In this document: one piece after another, positions 58,486 to 64,000 of the stretch
Position numbering within the stretch: the stretch's first letter is position 1
Layout: each line of letters starts with the position of its first letter
From: Ianthella basta
Lineage: Eukaryota; Porifera; Demospongiae; Verongiida; Ianthellidae
Assembly: GCA_964019415.1 (NCBI GenBank)
Contig: OZ025888.1
Coordinates: 3,544,536 to 3,608,535, forward strand
DNA: 64,000 bases
Direction: 5' to 3'
Translations under genes and position numbers: made by a program
Notes under the pieces: generated by a model
What the model was told of the DNA's origin: nothing
Databases searched by the model: none
Seen by the model: the letters and a program-made list of their open reading frames with translations, nothing else

Positions 58486-61400
58486 ATGGCGATTTGGGTG
58501 GAGTGCAACGGATATAAAGGCAGTTTTTCAGTAGAGGAATTCAAGAGAAGCAGTAAATCACAGTGTATTTCATGCGACGGAAAGCGATTCTCGCCTTCTG
58601 CGTTTGAGGCCTACTCAGGGAGGGGCTCGGCGAAGAAGTGGCGGACCAGTATCAAGTACAACGGACGACCGATTGACGACTACCTCACGTCTCTTGGGAT
58701 CGTCTCTGGTAGGAGGCAACTAGAGGGAACAAACGAGGAGGAAAATCGTTCTACGGTCACATCCAGACTTGACATGAATGGCCAAGTGGAGCCAATCCGC
58801 GGCGGTTCTACTAGTTCTACTGGTAGCCCTTCTTGGCGGAGTCGTCCCACTCCGTCGCGTCCGACCAGTGCGACCAGCGCTCCGAAGCGACGTAAAGTGG
58901 ACCGTGAGTCTATAAGACAGTCAAGGGCAAGTAGCAGTGTAGCCAGTGATCATGAAGAGGAAGAAGAGGACCCTTTTCCACAAGACACGGTCCGTGGACA
59001 ACATGTTGAGGTATGCAATGTTGTGGTAGTCGTGTGCGCGTGACAATATGTTGAGATAAGCCATTGCTCTCTATAATTATGTAACGTGTGCTCTTACAAC
59101 TCCAGATATGTATTGTACTGAGTAGTGTCTTTCTCGTAATCATCAACTTGTCTGTGTGCGATAAACCGGTTGTCATTTAGAGGCTGTTATTGTGTAATGA
59201 TGATTTAGTAGTGCAAACGTTGATAGCACCATGAATTGACAACATTCTTCAAACTCCGAACTTTACCATCAGTAGTTAATTTGTGTATTGAAAGATTAGT
59301 CAGTGATAGTGCTAGCTCTATTATATTCTGATAGGCGATGCCTTACAGCATCTCCTGGCACACCTGTTTGTACTAGCGTACACAGTGCAGCCGTTCTGTC
59401 TTGTTATATCTGCAATCAGGTACAGGAGATCATGCAGTGTTGCAGATGCTTCCACTGAGGCAGCAGTTGTTGCCTAGGATACAAACAAAAAGCATGTACA
59501 AAGCTAGTCTTGCCTGCTATCCACACATGTCCAGTCTTGCTACAGCTATTCTGGTAATTTCTGAGCCTATTCTTAAGTAAAGTAGGATATGGTAAGATGT
59601 TCTCAAGATGCTACATCAATAGCATAGGAGAGCCAAGTCTGTGTATCTCACACACAGCAGCCAGGTGTACTGTGCATGACTACTAGGTAACTTGAGATGT
59701 TCTTACGATACTCTCACTACATAAGTATGACTACCCACATAGCATTTGTTCCTATGCCACGTTGGGGCAAAGGTCACCAGGGTCAAAGTTCACAGATCCT
59801 GTCGCTTCTATACCCCTTCTACAAGTTGAAGCTCAGTAGAATTCGAGATCTTATGATGCTGTCATGATCATGCAAACAATTTCCTGCCCTCGTGATGTTT
59901 GGCAAAGTATTCCAGGACTACTTAGCATCATGTTTAGGTCAGCTTCTAGAGGTCAAGGCCCAGTGGGGAATAGCCTGTGTAACTGTCAATAAAAATTGAT
60001 CCCACCAGTTTGCATAGACCTTTCATGGAATGTAACAACACAAACTTGTGAATGCTGAAGGAGTTCAAGAAATGTGAAGTTCCCAAAGATGCCTCGGACA
60101 AGCGGGACTTTGCGGAAAAGCAAGCGCAAAGCCACCCAAGTCAAGAGAGTGCCATCACTCAGCACTCACTCTCTCTGATAGTTCAGACTAACTAACCATG
60201 TGTGTAGTGACACTATTAAAGAACTAGAGATTCCCTGTAGTGATGCGACCACATGCATAGTTTACTTCAGTTTAGTCTATCACTTAGCATAACAAGCTAC
60301 TATGATATGACCATTTCACGTAACCATTTACATGAAGGGATTATAGAATCATCCTAAGTTCTACTGAGTTACTAAGTATTCCCAGAATACTTTGCCAGCC
60401 TTTCCTCATGGGCTTGGCCATGTGTTTGCATTAGGGCATCTTAGGATGACCTTAAGTGTTAGCAACATTTTAACGCCTACCATGATACGTACATAGCTAT
60501 GTGCCTAGCTACTGCCTGGCAACAGCATACCATCACCACACATGAGAAATCTAAAGAAAGTTTGGCTTCAGTCATTACCAGAAAGTCTGTGCTATCCCCC
60601 ACTTACTGCCCCTGATTACTAACAATCAGGGGCTGGAAGTTGGGGATAGCAGGCCGACTAGTACAAAGCTATCATGTATGTCGCACAGTTTGTATCCTAG
60701 GCAACCACTTCCACAGACATCTAATTCAGTTTGTTTGTTTGTTTGTACGTGATTCAAGCAAAAACTACTTCACAGGGCGCCACCAAACTCTCAGGGATTA
60801 TAAAGTGGGGCTCCAGAAGTGTCCTCCACAGGTTGAAATCGACCGTCTTACAGTTCTTGAAGAGCTTGACTCCTTGACTTCTGGCTATGGGGTGGTTTGA
60901 TTCGCTGTCGTTCAACGATCGAATTTAAACTCGATCGTCATTATAGCAGCTACCCTCTGTTGCTAACAGCGCAGATTCTGTGCATCAGCCTGGTCCCGAC
61001 TTGCCGAAGCAGAAGCCCGCCGAAGCAAAAGCCCGCTGATGGCGGGCACCCTGCTAGTAGGATTATAATGCAAGATTGTATGAATCTGCTGCTTTTATTA
61101 TATGATACCTGAAAGGACTGCTTCCATAGACTAACTGATAGCCTGCAGGGCTTTGTAGTATTGTATGCCTACTTGGGCATGCATTCATTGCACTATTGAG
61201 ACTAAGCTTTGAGTTTACTCTGAATGAACTGCCTGGGTGGTGAGTGAGGTGCGTTTGCAAGCTATGTGTTGGCAATCTCAGAGGCAGCATATGGTCAGTG
61301 TTCCAGTGTTCTGGTAGGTGTTTTTCACATCTTGGGAACTGCACCTGACTAGTCAACCCAGTGTGGTTGCCTTGCACCACTGGACTGAACCTGATCTAGC

Positions 61401-64000
61401 AACTGTTGTGTCAGGCAAAACAAGGTGTCTTCTTCTTTCCTGCACCTGTGATGCTTGACACTGGAGGGTATCTTCCTACTGACACCTAAAGAGAAGTCCT
61501 AATTGTTCCTTCCCAATGCTGATAAAAATAAAACAGCAGAAAGGCTCCTAGAGTTGCTTGATAGATTATTCAGCTTTATCTTGGTTTGTACCACACATCA
61601 CCTTCAAGTCTTTACCCACATGCAATCAACGTATAAGGGACTCCCTATACATTCGTAGCTTTGTACGTATGTCAGTTAGTGTAAATTCACAGGACTAACC
61701 CTTATGCAACTTGGCCATATTCGCTTCACCACTTCCTCTGAAGTTGACCTACAGAAGATGTAATTAGGTACATTATCCCAATCCTAAGGTAATGAGCTGT
61801 TACTGTTTGGTGGATGTATTGAAATGTACAGCTTGCTTGTGTGTGTGTTCCTTGTCATTATGTGTAGAGCTCTGGAGTTGGCTTATTGCAGAAGATTGTT
61901 CTTGAGAACTTCATGTGCCACAGCAACCTGGAGGTGGAGCTCAGTACCAATGTGAACTTCATTCATGGAAGAAATGGAAGTGAGTACTTCCCTTGCAGTG
62001 GGAATGGGAAGCAGTGCTGTGTGTATTCATGGCTGGTGAACAGTACCTTAAAGCTGCTTATTGTAGTTGGTGCTAATTTAGTGAATTTAGTGAGTAGGGA
62101 ATAACACTAACTATTGAACATGCTAAATTTTTTGGTATAGACAAAAATTTTATACACAAACCTAGCAAATTACTATAACTAGTATCCAAGTCCTGGATTG
62201 TTCAAAACTGTATCCTTAAGGTTTGTGTGAGGTAGGCATGCAAACATTAACACTACGACTGAGACATGTTTGCAGCTAAGCTGTAGCATATCACTGAAGC
62301 TGACTTCTTGTATTCATACACTGTGTGGTTGTGTTGAGTGAGTATACCTTAATATACTATGTGAAGGTGAAAGGAAGCGCAGTGGACTCACAGACATATG
62401 ACCTTCTTTGTGGTCACCCTTGAGTGACTAAAATGAATTATTGATAGCTACAATTAGGTTTATTGGACGGCAGCTCCCTATGTGATTATTGGGAGCATCT
62501 TACACTGTTCATTAGGGAGTGTTGGTTGAGCGTTAAACATGTGGCACACTTTTTAGAGTACAAAAGATAATGTTCTGTTTTGTACTCTTGTGCAACTGAA
62601 GAAGGCCCTTTTGGGGCCGAAACGTTTTGCCTGTTGGTAAAAGAAAGTGTGCCACATGTTTAACGCTCAACCAACCATCCCTAATGAATATCTGGACGTG
62701 GCAACGAATCTCTATTCTATCATTTTCCACTGCTTTAGGCGGAAAGAGTGCCATCTTGAATGGTATCATTGTTGGGCTAGGAGGGCGGGCAAAGGCTACA
62801 GACAGGGCCTCATCAGTGGCCCACTTTATCAAGCATGGCTGCAACAGGGCTAAGATCACCATCTGGCTGGCCAACAGAGAAAGTGCAGACTCCTACCGCT
62901 ACGATGTATATGGGAATACTATCATGGTCTGTCGCACAATCTATTCTGATGGGACCAGTGACTATCGGCTTAAGAGTGCTGCAGGTCGCATTGTTTCAGA
63001 CAAGAAGGAGGAACTCAATAATGTTCTTAGCAACTTTGGCATTCAGGCAAGTTTGATTGCACTAGACTGATCCAGCTAAGTGCATTCTGGGCTGTCTGTT
63101 TAGTAGCAGCTCTCTACTGTAATACGTTTATCATTGCCCTTTGTATGAATAGGATTGATAGTACAGATGTAATGACTAATTGTATTAGACACGGTTTCCT
63201 AGACACAACCCTTCTGCCAATTAAGTGAGCAATGTAATTGAAGACATGCCCTGAGTTACTAACTTCTGAGGTGGGAGAGGGGTTGGGAGCATGTGTCAGG
63301 TCTCCCTCCAGATGATAATGCTCCTTCTGATTGAAGGGGCTTACCTACATACTTACCTACAGTGAACCACTGCACACGTGCATGCTTCTGTGTAGTCTGC
63401 ACACTTTAATTTGTGCGGCACACTACTTCAGTTCACTGTCTACTTTGCATTACGTATCAGACAGCACTGCATGTAGGGATGGTGGTGAGTGTACTTATGT
63501 ATGTAGGACTATAAGGTGTGACATTCTTGCATGTAGGGACCATGGTTAATGATCTACGTGTAACAGCCTTTGCTTGTTGCTGTGCCTCTTGTGCCATCCC
63601 TATGTACATCCTTACTATTTTTGTAGTAAATTATTATTTCTAGTATGTGTTGTTCCTCCTGCTGCACTGGGATTGTAGTGGATGATGGATAAAACATGAG
63701 TGTGGTTAACTTTGCTGTGTGTGCGTACATGATTGCAGGTGGACAGCCCTGTGTCCCTGCTGTCCCAGGACATGAGCAGAGAGTATCTCCACCAACAGGA
63801 TGCAAAGAAGAAGTATGAGGTAATGTGTCTGTGCAGCTTTGCCATATGTACCTGTGTATGTGATGTGATGTGTACTACTTGGTGGCATACATTGTGCTGT
63901 AGCCACATGTCGTTCACAGTCATGGGTGCATGTTTCATATGTATGAATGTTCTGCACACAGGCTGCAGTTTTGTGAGTGCATACACCAGATATACAGTAT
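58486..64000 (+). CDS. SMC6: SAND/SMC6 fusion, copy 3 (5' part, runs off the window)
   Basis: Exons 58486-59010, 61868-61979, 62739-63046 and 63739-63819 match copy 2 exons 1-4. Exons 2-4 have identical lengths (112, 308, 81). Exon 1 is 525 bases against 498; the length changes are multiples of three, and the SAND region, P-K-R-R-K-V and acidic run are all kept. The start ATG at 58486 is two codons upstream of the copy 2 start. Walker A is complete across exons 2/3 and the GC donor after exon 3 is conserved. No disabling change is seen, so this is likely a second working gene if the remainder is intact. Confidence 0.85.
59318..61775. mobile_element. 2.46-kb insertion in intron 1 of SMC6 copy 3
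   Basis: Introns of copies 2 and 3 align up to GTGATAGTGCTAG.TCTA and resume at CCCAATCCTAA. Copy 2 has 396 bp less this block. The block has TTAT at both borders, which may be a target duplication. It contains a hairpin (60591-60650) and an 86-codon open frame at 60640-60900 with no domain recognised. Family unknown. Confidence 0.55.
60591..60650. repeat. Hairpin, 26-bp arms
   Basis: GCTATCCCCCACTT...CCCCTGATT pairs with its inverse around ACTAAC. Confidence 0.85.
62508..62688. mobile_element. Inverted-repeat element with hammerhead-like centre
   Basis: Arms of about 46 bp (62508-62553 and 62644-62688: TTCATTAGGG...GCACACTTT) flank a centre holding the motif at 62592-62632. It is inserted in intron 2 of copy 3, just before exon 3. 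Copy 2 lacks it at about 32084. Confidence 0.8.
62592..62632 (+). ncRNA. Hammerhead-like motif
   Basis: GCAA stem I, CTGAAGA (CUGANGA type), an extra A, GGCCC/GGGCC stem II with T-rich loop, GAA, self-complementary ACGT as stem III, then T and TTGC closing stem I. Core residues are present; the short stems and extra A make activity doubtful. Confidence 0.5.

Overview
This is a eukaryotic, metazoan-type window: genes are split by GT-AG introns, transposon remnants are dense, and microsatellites are abundant. The animal is probably a demosponge. The large beta-helix-type multipass receptor-like gene at 23072-27325 resembles proteins I recall as expanded in sponges, but I cannot verify the taxon without a search.

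The backbone is a head-to-tail array of three copies of an SMC6 gene (Smc5/6 complex ATPase). Copy 1 (1-4612) is a 3' fragment. It is a pseudogene with an in-frame stop, missing ATPase exons and a frameshifted last exon. Copy 2 (30521-56582) can be followed through 24 exons that all stay in phase, giving about 1207 residues. These include the Walker A, hinge, ABC-signature, Walker B and D-loop segments. Copy 3 (58486 to the right edge) is intact as far as the window goes. In copies 2 and 3 the first exon encodes a SAND-like domain, a nuclear-localisation-type basic motif and an acidic stretch. It joins in phase to the exon with the start of the SMC6 ATPase head, so the apparent product is a SAND-SMC6 fusion. 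I know of no such architecture, and it is the main candidate novelty.

Between copies 1 and 2 lie LINE remnants (5.9-7.9 kb); one intact seven-transmembrane receptor-like gene on the minus strand (8265-9254) with two decayed paralogues on the plus strand (11903-17027 and 29455-29990); a 4.2-kb structured insertion that splits the first decayed paralogue; hAT transposase and Ulp1-protease/PHD transposon remnants; a 19-bp minisatellite; and the large membrane protein gene.

The SMC6 introns are hosts for mobile DNA. They hold an RT remnant, a 1.1-kb long-inverted-repeat element, a TACCGTAAT-ended MITE, a LINE fragment, several fold-back palindromes, and a young Ty3/gypsy element (49212-53753) with 286-bp LTRs that differ at one position and a perfect 5-bp target duplication.

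The other notable signal is catalytic-RNA-like. A complete type I hammerhead ribozyme can be drawn at 4186-4230, inside an element with a 13-bp target duplication. Three weaker hammerhead-like motifs occur at 1368-1407 (minus), 22277-22317 and 62592-62632. All four have very short, self-complementary stem III sequences.
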